Source: CAVQJU01 sp963712905
Lineage (GTDB): Bacteria > Acidobacteriota > Vicinamibacteria > Vicinamibacterales > CAVVIG01
Direction of reading: 5' to 3'
NCBI GenBank assembly: GCA_963712905.1
Contig: CAVQJU010000004.1
Span: 62,001 to 126,000 of the forward strand
DNA length: 64,000 bases
Part shown: positions 9,713 through 18,119 of the stretch, piece after piece
Layout: every line of letters starts with the position of its first letter
Position numbering within the stretch: position 1 is the first letter of the stretch
Translations under genes and position numbers: made by a program
The notes under the pieces: generated by a model
Databases searched by the model: none
What the model saw: the letters and a program-made list of their open reading frames with translations, nothing else
What the model was told of the DNA's origin: nothing

Positions 9713-10301
9713 ATGACGATGCCCTCGAGAACGATGGCGGTGTTGTCGGTCGTGGCAACGGTCGCGATCGCGGTTGGCTGGACGGCTCACGGACAGAGCC
9801 AGGCGGCCCCTGCCGCAGCCGCGCAGGGCCAGGGACGCGGACGAGGCGAACCCCCGCCTCCGCCGCCGCCTCAGCCCGGTCATCCCTCCGGCAAGCTGGT
9901 GATCTGGGGCGACCTCGCCAGCTTCGACGTTCCCGGCACGCTGCCGACCCACTGCATCCTCACCAACCGGTTCAAGCGCGGCCAGCGTCTCGGCATCCGG
10001 ATGACGGCCATCGACGGCGGGTCAGGTGAAGTCGAGAACACGGCGGTGCTGACGGCCCACCTCGTGTACGGGGGCAGCACCATCGACGTTCCCATGCGCT
10101 GGCGCGGCGTCGGAGGGTTCCCGGCATCGGAGGTATTCCCGGCAGCCATCCGAGATGTGGACCGGTGTGTGGGTCGTGCCGGCCGACGCGCCGATCGGCG
10201 TGATGAAGTGCACCGTGACGGCGACGGATCGATTCGGTCGGACCGCGTCGTTCTCGCCGTTCATCAACGCGGTGTCTCAGCTCACCATCGTCGAGCAGTA
10301 G
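9713..10301 (+). CDS. secreted proline-rich protein, paralogue of the gene at 7680, one frameshift
   Basis: ATG 9713 begins a signal peptide (MAVLSVVATVAIAVGWTAHG) followed by an Ala/Gly/Pro-rich linker (GEPPPPPPPQPGHP). The conserved domain reads 'KLVIWGDLASFDVPGTLP', 'HCILTNRFKRGQRLGIRM', 'VYGGSTIDVPMRWRG'. An indel at about 10150 moves the frame to 'MWTGVWVVPADAPIGVMK', 'TVTATDRFGRTASFSPF' and 'QLTIVEQ', ending at the TAG 10299-10301. Segment order and many residues match the protein at 7680-8191, which ends in the same QLTIVE motif. Probably an extracytoplasmic beta-sandwich. No family name recognised. Confidence 0.65.
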
Positions 10302-10308
10302 AACTGAA

Positions 10309-10366
10309 GTAGTGCGGGCCTTCAGGCCCGCCGGCACCAACAAGCAGGCCTGAAGGCCTGCACTAC
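10309..10366. repeat. REP-like double palindrome (GTAGTGC ... GCACTAC)
   Basis: Two GC-rich hairpins (GGGCCTTCAGGCCC and GGCCTGAAGGCC) enclosed by outer arms GTAGTGC/GCACTAC. The same design recurs at 13458-13510, so this is a dispersed intergenic palindrome of this genome. Confidence 0.8.
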
Positions 10367-10508
10367 GACAGCGAATGGGCGGTCAGGCTCGCATGAAGAT
10401 TCGCGCTTCCGAGTGCCACGAGGGCAACTTCGCGTTGTCGGATATCCTTGGTGCGGCCCGCTCGGAAGATCGGGCGGGCGCCGGACGCTGACAAGGGATC
10501 GCAGACCT

Positions 10509-12485
10509 ATGAGAACACTCGTTTTCGTCATCGTCGCGGCCGTCGTCGTCGGTTTGTCGGCGCAGGGTGAGCCACCGCGGCCGGCGCGCACGGCCTCGGA
10601 TTTCTTCCGCGACTTCACCGCCGAGTGGATGCGGGCGAACCCGAACCAGGCCGCGGCGACGCGGTATTTCACGGGCGCCGAGCAGGATCGGTTCGAGGCG
10701 CAGCTCGCGCCGAACACGCCGGCGTGGCGTCACGACGTCGTCCTGCTCGCGCAGAAGGGCCTGGCCGAGCTGACGACATTCGATCGCGCACGGATGACGG
10801 AGACCGAGCGTCTGTCGGCCGACCTGATGCAGTGGCAGCTGAACACGCTGGTCGAAGCGGAGAAGTTCCAGGACTACCAGTTTCCGCTCGAGCAGTTCGG
10901 CGGCGTCAACGTCAACGTGCCCGCGCTCCTCACCGTGAACCACCCGCTCGTCACCGAAAAAGACGCCGAGCACTACGTCACGCGGCTGGGGCAGGTGAGC
11001 GCCCGCATGGACGACGCGATCGCCGAGGCGCGCGGTCTGGCGGCGAAGAACATGATTCCGCCCCGCTTCATCCTGCGCGCGACGATCGTGCAGATGCGCC
11101 AGTTCATCGCCACGGCTCCCGCGAAGAACCCGTTCGTGACGGCGTTCGCGGATCGCATGGCCGCGGCCAAAACCGCTCCGGACGCCCGGCGGGAAGAGCT
11201 GCGCGCCCAGGCCGAGAAGATCGTCGCGGCCCAGGTCTACCCCGCGTGGAAGCGCGGGATCGCGCTCCTCGAACCGCTGGTCGGCCGCGCGAACGACGAT
11301 GCGGGGCTGTGGCGGTTCAAGGGCGGTGACGACGCCTACAAGTTCGCCCTGCGACGGTTTACGACGACGAACCTGGGCGCGGAAGAGATCCACCAGATCG
11401 GGCTCAAGCGGGTTGCCGAGATCGAGCAGGAGATGGACGGCATCCTGAAGAAGCTCGGGCGGACGCAGGGGACGCTCCAGGAGCGGGTTAAGGCGCTCGA
11501 GAAGAGCCGGCGTACCCGCTCACCGAAGACGGGCGGCGGACCATCATGGCGGACGTCGAGCAGATTCTCCGCGACGGGGAGCGGCGGGCGGCGCTCCAGT
11601 TCGATATCAGGCCGAAGGCGCCGGTCGTCGCGCAGCCCTATCCGCGGTTCCGCGAGGCGAACGCCGCCGCCAGTTACAGCGCGCCCTGCGCCAGACGGAT
11701 CGCGTCCGGGCACATTCCAGATTCCGCTGCGGCCCGAGCGGATGACGAAGTACACGCTGCGCACGCTCGTCTACCACGAGACGGTGCCTGGCCATCACTT
11801 CCAGATCGCGCTCGAGATGGAGAACCCCAGGCTGCCGCGATTCCGCCGTCTCCGAGCGTTCGGCGGCATCTCCGCGCCGGTGGAGGGCTGGGCGCTCTAC
11901 GCCGAGCGCCTCGCCGCCGAGTCGGGCTGGTACGAGAACGACCTCGAAGGCCAGCTCGGACAGCTCGACATGGAGCTGTTCCGCGCGAAGCGCCTTGTCG
12001 TGGACACCGGCATCCACGCCAAACACTGGACGCGCCAGCAGGCGATCGACTACGGCATCGAAGCGAGCGAGGTCGAACGCTACGTCATCAATCCCGGACA
12101 GGCGTGTTCGTACATGATGGGCGAGCTGAAGATCCTGGAACTGCGCGACAAGGCGAAGAAGACGCTCGGCGACAAGTTCTCCATCAAGGACTTCCACAAC
12201 GCGGTGCTGTCAGCGGGAACAGTGCCACTCGATCTGCTCGAGCGCCGCGTGGACACGTACCTGCGCGAGGCTGCGGTCGTCGCGTCGCTGCCGAAGGGCG
12301 AGAGCGTCGTGCCCGTCTACCACGAGCCGCACCACCGGATGCTGTTCGCGTCGGGCACCACGAAATCCTCGAGGGACAGGTGCCGCCGGGCGACATGTCG
12401 TGGTACCACGTTCACGCCGAGCCGGTGCTGTACATCACGCTCAGCGCGTCACAGCAGCGTACACAGGTGCTGGGGCAGGAGATGA
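10509..12485 (+). CDS. DUF885 family (putative metallopeptidase-like) secreted protein, internal frameshifts
   Basis: ATG 10509 starts a signal peptide (LVFVIVAAVVVGLSAQG). The DUF885 domain follows, with the hallmark 'YHETVPGHHFQ' (H-E-x-x-P-G-H-H, about residues 422-432) and 'VEGWALYAERLAAESG', then 'INPGQACSYMMGELKILELR' and 'FHNAVLSAGTVPLDLLERRVD'. The HExxxGHH pattern resembles a zinc site, and the family is often annotated as a putative dipeptidase/carboxypeptidase. Between about 11510 and 11690 the true sequence runs in frame 2 ('TIMADVEQILRDGERRAAL') and then returns, so two compensating indels are needed. The domain should end near 12275, but the frame continues without a stop into the following cupin sequence and only terminates at 12485 after a third frame change. 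Confidence 0.75.
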   Translation: MRTLVFVIVAAVVVGLSAQGEPPRPARTASDFFRDFTAEWMRANPNQAAATRYFTGAEQDRFEAQLAPNTPAWRHDVVLLAQKGLAELTTFDRARMTETERLSADLMQWQLNTLVEAEKFQDYQFPLEQFGGVNVNVPALLTVNHPLVTEKDAEHYVTRLGQVSARMDDAIAEARGLAAKNMIPPRFILRATIVQMRQFIATAPAKNPFVTAFADRMAAAKTAPDARREELRAQAEKIVAAQVYPAWKRGIALLEPLVGRANDDAGLWRFKGGDDAYKFALRRFTTTNLGAEEIHQIGLKRVAEIEQEMDGILKKLGRTQGTLQERVKALEKSRRTRSPKTGGGPSWRTSSRFSATGSGGRRSSSISGRRRRSSRSPIRGSARRTPPPVTARPAPDGSRPGTFQIPLRPERMTKYTLRTLVYHETVPGHHFQIALEMENPRLPRFRRLRAFGGISAPVEGWALYAERLAAESGWYENDLEGQLGQLDMELFRAKRLVVDTGIHAKHWTRQQAIDYGIEASEVERYVINPGQACSYMMGELKILELRDKAKKTLGDKFSIKDFHNAVLSAGTVPLDLLERRVDTYLREAAVVASLPKGESVVPVYHEPHHRMLFASGTTKSSRDRCRRATCRGTTFTPSRCCTSRSARHSSVHRCWGRR

Positions 12486-12985
12486 ACGCCGGCCGCGGTG
12501 CGGCGCCGGCTGCGGGACGCGGCAACGCGCCGCCCGCGGGCGGCCGGGCCAATGCTCCCGGGCCCGCCGTCCCGGCGATCCGCGCGACGAGCACGACGAG
12601 CTACTACGGGGAGCCGGTCACGCACCGGATCACGAACGCCGGCGACCGGCTGTTTCGATTCATGGTGGTCAGCAATGCGTCGGCCGGCGACGAGAAGGAC
12701 GTCAACACGGGCGCCGGTTTCCCCGGCAAGGCGGAGCTGACGAACCGCTGGTTCCGCGCCTACCGGCAGATTCTCGCGCCCGGACAAACGTCCGAGCCGC
12801 ATCGCCACACCACCGAGTCGGTGATCGTGCAGGTCTCGGAAGGGAAGGGGTTCGCCGTGGGTCCCATGACATGGGAATTCTGGGAACCTGGCCGCTGGGC
12901 CTGGTTCGACGTCGACAAGGTCCACGAGATCCGGAACACGGGCACCGTGCCGCTCGAGTACATCGAGGTCGAGGTCCGAAAATAG
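12271..12985 (+). CDS. cupin-domain protein or fused C-terminal cupin domain
   Basis: Starting in the frame of the upstream DUF885 protein ('ASLPKGESVVPVYHEPHHRM') and shifting at about 12358, this segment reads 'EGQVPPGDMSWYHVHAEPVLYITLS', with His-x-His metal-type ligands, an Ala/Gly/Pro linker, then 'FRAYRQILAPGQTSEPHRH' (two short runs joined) and 'ESVIVQVSEGKGFAV', a second cupin half, ending at 12985. It looks like a bicupin of the 'RmlC-like' type. There is no stop, start codon or signal peptide between it and the DUF885 domain, so either the two are fused or a junction was lost. Substrate unknown. Confidence 0.55.
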
Positions 12986-13497
12986 TGACGTTTCGGATCG
13001 AGCCGGCGACAGAGCGCGACCTCCCCACGATCCTCCGGCTCATCAAGAGCCTGGCCGAATACGAACAGCTCGCGCATGCGGTCGCCGCCACTGAGGCGAC
13101 GCTCCGCGAGTCGCTGTTCGTGAAACGCGCGGCAGAAGTGGTGATCGGTTACGCCGGCGGCGAGCCGGCGGGTTTCGCGGTGTTTTTTCAGACGTTCTCG
13201 ACGTTCCTCGGTATCCCGGGCATGTGGCTGGAGGACCTCTTCGTCGCCCCGGCATTTCGGCGTCAGGGTCTTGGCGAGGCGCTGCTCGCGCACCTGGCGG
13301 CTGTCGCCGTCGAGCGCGGGTACGGCCGTGTGGAGTGGTCGGTGCTCGGCTGGAACGAACTCGCGATTGGGTTCTACCAGAAGCTCGGCGCGCGCCCGAT
13401 GGACGACTGGACGCTCTACCGGCTCACGGGCGATTCGCTGCAGAGGCTGGCACGGAAGTCGTGCGGACCTTCAGGTCCGCACACACGGCAGGCCTGA
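12985..13497 (+). CDS. GNAT family N-acetyltransferase
   Basis: 170 residues from GTG 12985, which shares a base with the upstream TAG. GNAT fold: N-terminal 'FRIEPATERDLPTILRLIKS', the acetyl-CoA motif A 'WLEDLFVAPAFRRQGLGEAL' (R/Q-x-x-G-x-G/A form 'RRQGLGE', about residue 91) and motif B 'WSVLGWNELAIGFYQKLGA'. Similar to small-substrate (polyamine/thialysine type) acetyltransferases, but the substrate cannot be fixed. The C-terminal tail 'KSCGPSGPHTRQA' is encoded by the REP-like palindrome starting at 13458, suggesting that the native stop was replaced by insertion of that element. Confidence 0.85.
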   Translation: MTFRIEPATERDLPTILRLIKSLAEYEQLAHAVAATEATLRESLFVKRAAEVVIGYAGGEPAGFAVFFQTFSTFLGIPGMWLEDLFVAPAFRRQGLGEALLAHLAAVAVERGYGRVEWSVLGWNELAIGFYQKLGARPMDDWTLYRLTGDSLQRLARKSCGPSGPHTRQA

Positions 13498-13510
13498 AGG
13501 CCTGCACTAC
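13458..13510. repeat. REP-like double palindrome, second copy
   Basis: GTCGTGCGGACC-TTCA-GGTCCGCAC followed by GGCAGGCCTGAAGGCCTGCACTAC. The right half is identical to that of the element at 10309-10366, while the left hairpin has compensatory changes that keep the stem. It overlaps the last 14 codons of the GNAT gene and lies between convergent genes, so it may also act as a terminator. Confidence 0.8.
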
Positions 13511-13515
13511 GACTG

Positions 13516-13980
13516 TTACAACCGTTGCACGGCCGCCAGCACTTCCTCCGCGTGGCCGTCGACCTTCACGTTGTCCCAGCGCTTCGCGACCTTCCCGTCA
13601 GAGCCGATCAGGTACGTCGTGCGCACGTTTCCCATGAACTGGCGGCCGTAGAGCGATTTCTTCTGCCACACGCCGTATTTCTCCGCGACCTCGTGGTCCG
13701 CGTCGGCGAGGAGCGGGAAGTTCAAATCGAACTTGTCGGCGAAGCGCTTCTTGCTGGCTTCGTCCAGAATGCTCACGCCGAAGATCGCCGCCTTGCTCTT
13801 CTTGAACTTCGGCAGGTTGTCACGAAACTGACACGATTCCTTGGTGCAGCCTGGCGTGTCGTCCTTCGGGTAGAAGTACAGCACCACCGGACGTCCCGCG
13901 TAGTCGGCGAGACGGTGTGTCTTTCCGTCCTGGTCGTTGAGGCTGAACGCGGGCGCTTTCTTGCCTTCGTCGATGAGCAT
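13516..13980 (-). CDS. bcp: peroxiredoxin, BCP/PrxQ type (thioredoxin-dependent thiol peroxidase)
   Basis: 154 residues, full length for Bcp/PrxQ. The peroxidatic site 'YPKDDTPGCTKESCQFRD' puts Cys45 as peroxidatic and Cys50 as resolving cysteine (atypical 2-Cys). N-terminal 'GKKAPAFSLNDQDGKTHRL' and C-terminal 'RTTYLIGSDGKVAKRWDNVKVDGHAEEVL' are canonical. Cytoplasmic reduction of H2O2 and organic hydroperoxides using thioredoxin. Convergent with the upstream GNAT gene and not in an operon. The start ATG is at 13980. The frame is intact, unlike most neighbours. Confidence 0.95.
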   Translation of the reverse strand: MLIDEGKKAPAFSLNDQDGKTHRLADYAGRPVVLYFYPKDDTPGCTKESCQFRDNLPKFKKSKAAIFGVSILDEASKKRFADKFDLNFPLLADADHEVAEKYGVWQKKSLYGRQFMGNVRTTYLIGSDGKVAKRWDNVKVDGHAEEVLAAVQRL

Positions 13981-13987
13981 AAGTGGC

Positions 13988-14037
13988 CTTGAACCTCCGG
14001 AGTTCTCAGTTCTAAGTTCTAAGTTCTAAGTTCTGCG
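13988..14037 (+). repeat. tandem word array (AGTTCTA)n
   Basis: Five imperfect 7-bp units (AGTTCTCAGTTCTAAGTTCTA...) between the divergent bcp and VWFA genes. A degenerate fragment of the same word reappears at 42345-42358. Confidence 0.75.
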
Positions 14038-14107
14038 TAGTCTGGATTATCTCTCAACCGGCGGGGTAATCTTGAGAGTGCCAGCCCGGCGGATGAAAGG
14101 TGTGCTC

Positions 14108-15157
14108 ATGCGTGCTCTTGCAGCCATCGTCGGCGTGATCGCTGTCGGTGCGGCGCTCGCTGCGAGCCAGGAGACGGCGTCGCCGGTTTTCAAGGGGGGC
14201 AACAGGACGGTCGCGGTGTACGCGACCGTCACCGGCGCCGACGGTCGGCTCGTGCCGGACCTCAAGCGCGAGGCGTTTTCGATCTTCGATAACGGCCGGC
14301 GTCAGGACCTGACGCTGTTCTCCAGCGACCTGCAGCCCATCACGGTCGTGATGCTGCTGGATCGCAGCGGCAGCATGCGCGGCAACTTCGGGCTGGTGCA
14401 GAAGGCCGCCGAAGAGTTCGTGCAGGTGATGCGGCCCGACGACAAGGCCCGGATCGGCAGCTTTTCGAACGGCATCCAGGTCGATCCCCGCGACTTCACG
14501 TCTGACCACGAGGAACTGCTCGACCATCCTGCGCACCGAGCTGCAGGCCGAGGGGCCCACGCCTCTCTGGAACGCGGTGAACGTGGGCATCACGGCGCTG
14601 CTGCACCAGCAGGGCCGGCGCGTCGTCCTGGTCTTCACCGACGGCATGGACAGCCCGATGATCCTCCAGCAACAGCAACAGCTCGCTCAAGGGCGTGATG
14701 AAGCGGGCGGAGGAAGAAGACGTGATGGTCTACGCGATCGGGCTCGCACCGTCGACGACGCGCTACGGCGGCGGGCCCCGCGGCCAGGGCGGCGGTGGCC
14801 GTCACCACGGTGGCGGCGGTGGCGGCGGATTTCCCGGAGGGTTCGGCCGGGGCGGATATGGCCGCGGAGGGTCCCGTCCGCTGCCCGCGCCGCCGGCGGC
14901 CGATCATCCCGACGAGGGGCTGGCGAAGATTGGCGGCCGTCACCGGCGGCGGCTACTTTGAGCTGACGTCCACGAGCGATCTGGCGGTCACGTTTTCGCG
15001 CGTGGCCGACGAACTGCACCGGCAGTACGCGCTCGGTTTCACGCCGGACAAGCTGGACGGCAAGATGCACGCGATCGACCTGCGCGTCGCCGGCGACGGG
15101 ATGACGGCGCGCGCCCGCAAGAGCTATCTGGCGCGGGCGGCCAGCGGTTCGAGTTAG
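14108..15157 (+). CDS. VWFA-related secreted protein (Acidobacteriota type), frameshifted
   Basis: ATG 14108 is preceded by GAAAGG at a good distance and begins a signal peptide (ALAAIVGVIAVGAALAAS). Domains: an N-terminal beta region 'VAVYATVTGADGRLVPDLKR' and 'FSIFDNGRRQDLTLFSSD', then a von Willebrand A domain with MIDAS motif D-R-S-G-S ('VVMLLDRSGSMRGNFG', about residue 84). After indels near 14520 and 14690 it continues 'TPLWNAVNVGITALLHQQG', 'VVLVFTDGMDSPM', a Gly/His-rich loop, and after a further shift 'ADELHRQYALGFTPDKLDG'. This order matches the VWFA-related Acidobacterial domain family (TIGR03436). Role unknown; probably metal-dependent protein binding in the periplasm or outside the cell. 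Three or four indels. Confidence 0.75.
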
Positions 15158-15173
15158 GCCGGGCGGGCGTTCC

Positions 15174-15203
15174 GCAGAGGGGAAAATTCCTCGCTCCCTC
15201 TGC
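15174..15203 (+). terminator. hairpin, possible terminator
   Basis: GCAGAGGG-N14-CCCTCTGC, an 8-bp perfect stem 17 bp after the VWFA stop and 80 bp before the SWIB gene. The following bases are A-rich, not T-rich, so termination would be Rho-assisted or the hairpin serves another role. Confidence 0.4.
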
Positions 15204-15282
15204 AAATACTGAAAAAGCGTGCACTTTTCGTGGTACGCTCCGCCGACGCCTATGGGGCGTCAACTAAACGAAGGAGTCTACT

Positions 15283-15570
15283 GTGGCGAAAAAGGCGAAG
15301 GCGAAGAAGAAGTCCGCTCGGAAACCGAACGCGGCGTTCATGAAGCCGGTCACGCCGGACGCGGCGCTGGCGGCGGTGGTCGGTTCCAAGCCCATCCCGC
15401 GCACCGAGGTCACCAAGAAGCTGTGGGCCTACATCAAGAAGAACGGACTGCAGGACAAGAAGAACCGGCGCAACATCAACGCTGACGCGACGCTGAAGGC
15501 CGTGTTCGCGGGCAAGGGCACCGTCAACATGTTCGAGATGACGAAGCTCGTCAGCAAGCACGTGAAGTAG
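15283..15570 (+). CDS. SWIB/MDM2 domain protein
   Basis: 95 residues. The GTG start follows AAGGAG at 7-8 nt. A Lys/Ala-rich N-terminal tail (AKKAKAKKKSARKP) precedes a single SWIB domain: 'FMKPVTPDAALAAVVGSKPI', 'TEVTKKLWAYIKKNGLQDKK', 'NADATLKAVFAGKGTVNMFE', 'MTKLVSKHVK'. Stand-alone SWIB proteins occur in Chlamydiae, Acidobacteriota and other bacteria, sometimes fused to topoisomerase I. A chromatin- or topoisomerase-associated role is assumed from eukaryotic homologues but is not proven here. It is monocistronic, and its frame is intact. Confidence 0.9.
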   Translation: MAKKAKAKKKSARKPNAAFMKPVTPDAALAAVVGSKPIPRTEVTKKLWAYIKKNGLQDKKNRRNINADATLKAVFAGKGTVNMFEMTKLVSKHVK

Positions 15571-15604
15571 ATCCCGTTCGGCGGAACGGTCGGCAGAGGT
15601 AGTC

Positions 15605-18016
15605 ATGACTTCGCGACGCTATCTTCCGGCGCTCCTGCTGCTCTTCATCGGCAGCGGGTGCGCGGCGCTCATCTACGAAATCGTCTGGTTCCAGTTACTC
15701 CAGCTGGTGATCGGCTCGTCGGCGATTTCGCTGGGAGTGCTCCTGGGCACGTTCATGGGAGGAATGTGTCTGGGCAGCTTCGTGCTGTCATCCGTCGTGC
15801 CCGCGCGGCATCATCCGCTGCGCGTCTACGCGGGCCTCGAACTGGGGATCGCGCTGATCGGCCTGCTCGTGCTCGTGGGCATGCCGCTCGTCAGCGGGGT
15901 CTACACGTCGTGGGCCGGATCGGGAGTCGCCGGACTCCTGTTCCGGGGCGTGATTGCGAGCATCTGTCTGCTGCCGCCGACGCTGCTGATGGGCGCGACG
16001 CTGCCGGCGATCTCGCGGTGGGTCGAAGCGACGCCCGAGGGCGTCTCGTGGCTCGGCTTCTTCTACGGCGGCAACATCGCCGGCGCGGTCGCGGGAAGCG
16101 TGCTCACGGGCTTCTACCTGCTGCGGGTCTTCGACGTCTCGGTGGCGACGTACGTCGCCGTCGCCATCAACGTCCTCGTGGCGCTCGTCGGGCTGGCGAT
16201 CGCGAAGGCGACGCCGTACGAAGCGGTCGAAGCCGTTCCGTCGAGCGTGACCCGCGCCGCCGACTCGACGAGTGTCTACGTCGTCATCGCGCTCTCGGGC
16301 ATGACCGCGCTTGCCGCCGAAGTGATCTGGACGCGGATGCTCTCGCTGCTCTTCGGCGCCAGCACGTATACCTTTTCCCTCATCCTGGCCGTCTTCCTGT
16401 TCGGGCTCGGCATCGGCAGCAGCGCCGGCTCGGCGGTGGCCCCGCGGCTCGCGCGCCCGCGCATCGCCCTCGGGTGGTGTCAGGTGGCGCTCTGCGCCTG
16501 CATGGCGTGGTCGGCGTACACGCTCACGCAGTCGCTCCCGTACTGGCCGCTGAATCCCTCGGCGACGACGAACCCGTGGATCAATTTTCAGGTCGATGCC
16601 GTCCGCGCGCTCTTCGCGGTGCTGCCGGCGGCCATCCTCTGGGGCGCCAGCTTTCCGCTGGCGCTGGCCGCCGTCGCCGCGCGCGGTCAGGACCCCGCGC
16701 GGCTGGTCGGCGGCGTCTACGCGGCGAACACCGTCGGCGCGATTGTCGGTTCGCTCGGCGCCAGCCTCGTGCTCGTCGCCTGGATCGGCACGCAGCACGC
16801 GCAGCAGGTGCTGATGGTCATCGCCGCGATCGGCGGTGCCCTCCTGCTGCTCGGGCCGGCCAACGACAGCGCCGAGAAGTCGTGGTGGCCGACCATCACG
16901 GCGTGCGCGGCCATCCTGATCGTCGCGGTCCTCGTCAGGAGCGTCCAGCCCATTCCGGCCGTCATGATCGCGTACGGACGATACGCGAACATGCGCGTGA
17001 ACGACACCGCGCAATACATCTACGTCGGCGAGGGCATGACCGCCTCGGTGGCGGTGTCGAAGCTGTCCGACGGCGTGCTCAACTACCACAACGCCGGCAA
17101 GGTGCAGGCCTCGAGCGAGCCGCAGGACATGCGTCTGCAGCGCATGCTCGGCCACATGACCACGCTCATCCCCCCGCAGGCCCGCCGCGTCGTCGTCATC
17201 GGCTGCGGCGCCGGCGTGACGGCGGGTGCCGTGTCGATCGACCCGGTCCTCGTCAAAGAGACGATTGCCGAAATCGAGCCGCTGGTCCCGAAGGTCGTGT
17301 CGACCTACTTCGGCGATCACAACTTCAACGTCGTGAAGAACCCGAAGGTCGAGGTTCGCATCGACGATGCGCGGCACTACATGCTGACGTCGAAGGAAAA
17401 GTTCGACGCCGTCACGTCCGATCCGCTCGATCCCTGGGTGAAGGGCGCCGCGATGCTCTATACCCGCGAGTTCTTCCAGTCCGTCAAGGAGCACTTGAAC
17501 CCCGGCGGCGTCGTCACGCTGTTCGTGCAGCTCTACGAGAGCAACACGGCGGCCGTGAAGAGCGAGATCGGGACGTTCTTCGAGGTGTTCCCGAACGGCG
17601 TGATCTGGGGCAACACGAACAACGGCCAGGGGTACGACCTCGTGCTGATGGGTCAGGTCGATCCGATCCGCATCAACGTCGACGAGATCCAGGCCCGGCT
17701 GCAGCGGCCGGAGTACGCGAAGGTGGCCGCCTCGCTCCGGGAGATCGGCTTCTACACGGCGGTGGACCTGTTCTCGAGCTACGGCGGCCGCGCGTCCGAC
17801 CTGAAGGAATGGCTCAAGGACGCGAACATCAACCGGGATCGCAACCTGCGGCTGCAGTACCTCGCCGGCCTCGGCCTCAACCTGTACGAGAGCGGGCCGA
17901 TCTACTCCGAGATTCTCCGCTACCGCAAGTTCCCCGACGACATGTTCATCGGCTCGCCGGACACCATCGCCGCCCTCCGCGCCGGCATCCAGCGCGGGCT
18001 CGACTATCGGGAATAA
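15605..18016 (+). CDS. membrane-anchored spermidine synthase-like protein (transporter-like N-terminus)
   Basis: 803 residues. Residues 1 to about 430 form 10-13 hydrophobic segments resembling the transporter-like part of 'fused MFS/spermidine synthase' proteins ('GSGCAALIYEIVWFQLLQL' at the start, a second 'LSGMTALAAEVIWTRMLSLL' half at about residue 224, pointing to internal duplication). The cytoplasmic C-terminal part is a Rossmann methyltransferase-like spermidine synthase domain with 'RRVVVIGCGAGVTAGAVS' (SAM/dcSAM loop, about residue 530), 'IDDARHYML' and 'DAVTSDPLDPW'. Family members are annotated as spermidine synthases although activity is rarely shown. Intact frame. Confidence 0.85.
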   Translation: MTSRRYLPALLLLFIGSGCAALIYEIVWFQLLQLVIGSSAISLGVLLGTFMGGMCLGSFVLSSVVPARHHPLRVYAGLELGIALIGLLVLVGMPLVSGVYTSWAGSGVAGLLFRGVIASICLLPPTLLMGATLPAISRWVEATPEGVSWLGFFYGGNIAGAVAGSVLTGFYLLRVFDVSVATYVAVAINVLVALVGLAIAKATPYEAVEAVPSSVTRAADSTSVYVVIALSGMTALAAEVIWTRMLSLLFGASTYTFSLILAVFLFGLGIGSSAGSAVAPRLARPRIALGWCQVALCACMAWSAYTLTQSLPYWPLNPSATTNPWINFQVDAVRALFAVLPAAILWGASFPLALAAVAARGQDPARLVGGVYAANTVGAIVGSLGASLVLVAWIGTQHAQQVLMVIAAIGGALLLLGPANDSAEKSWWPTITACAAILIVAVLVRSVQPIPAVMIAYGRYANMRVNDTAQYIYVGEGMTASVAVSKLSDGVLNYHNAGKVQASSEPQDMRLQRMLGHMTTLIPPQARRVVVIGCGAGVTAGAVSIDPVLVKETIAEIEPLVPKVVSTYFGDHNFNVVKNPKVEVRIDDARHYMLTSKEKFDAVTSDPLDPWVKGAAMLYTREFFQSVKEHLNPGGVVTLFVQLYESNTAAVKSEIGTFFEVFPNGVIWGNTNNGQGYDLVLMGQVDPIRINVDEIQARLQRPEYAKVAASLREIGFYTAVDLFSSYGGRASDLKEWLKDANINRDRNLRLQYLAGLGLNLYESGPIYSEILRYRKFPDDMFIGSPDTIAALRAGIQRGLDYRE

Positions 18017-18021
18017 GTCCA

Positions 18022-18119
18022 AGTCAGGGTTCAGGGTTCAGGTTCAGGGTTCAGGGTTCAAGGTTCTGAGAACTCGAACCGCTGCACAATGGAACCCTGA
18101 ACGCTGAACCATGAACCCT
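18022..18119. repeat. inverted word array (GGGTTCA)n ... (TGAACCC)n
   Basis: Left arm: five GGGTTCA-like units (18027-18064). Right arm: TGAACCC/TGAACC units (18097-18119), with a spacer 'GAACTCGAACCGCTGCAC'. The arms can fold into a long imperfect hairpin just before the M20 peptidase gene, whose likely ATG (18111) lies inside the right arm. Confidence 0.8.

Noticed and set aside
9713..10301. Programmed frameshifting as explanation for the broken genes
   Set aside because: No shared slippery heptamer or downstream structure at the break sites, and breaks occur in many unrelated families.
13523..13992. Plus-strand ORF opposite bcp
   Set aside because: Shadow of the well-conserved peroxiredoxin on the minus strand.
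15658..18069. Long open frames on both strands over the spermidine-synthase-like gene (about 800 and 740 codons)
   Set aside because: High GC makes the opposite and shifted frames open; their products are Arg/Gly/Asp-rich with no membrane or domain pattern, while the 15605 frame has clear motifs.
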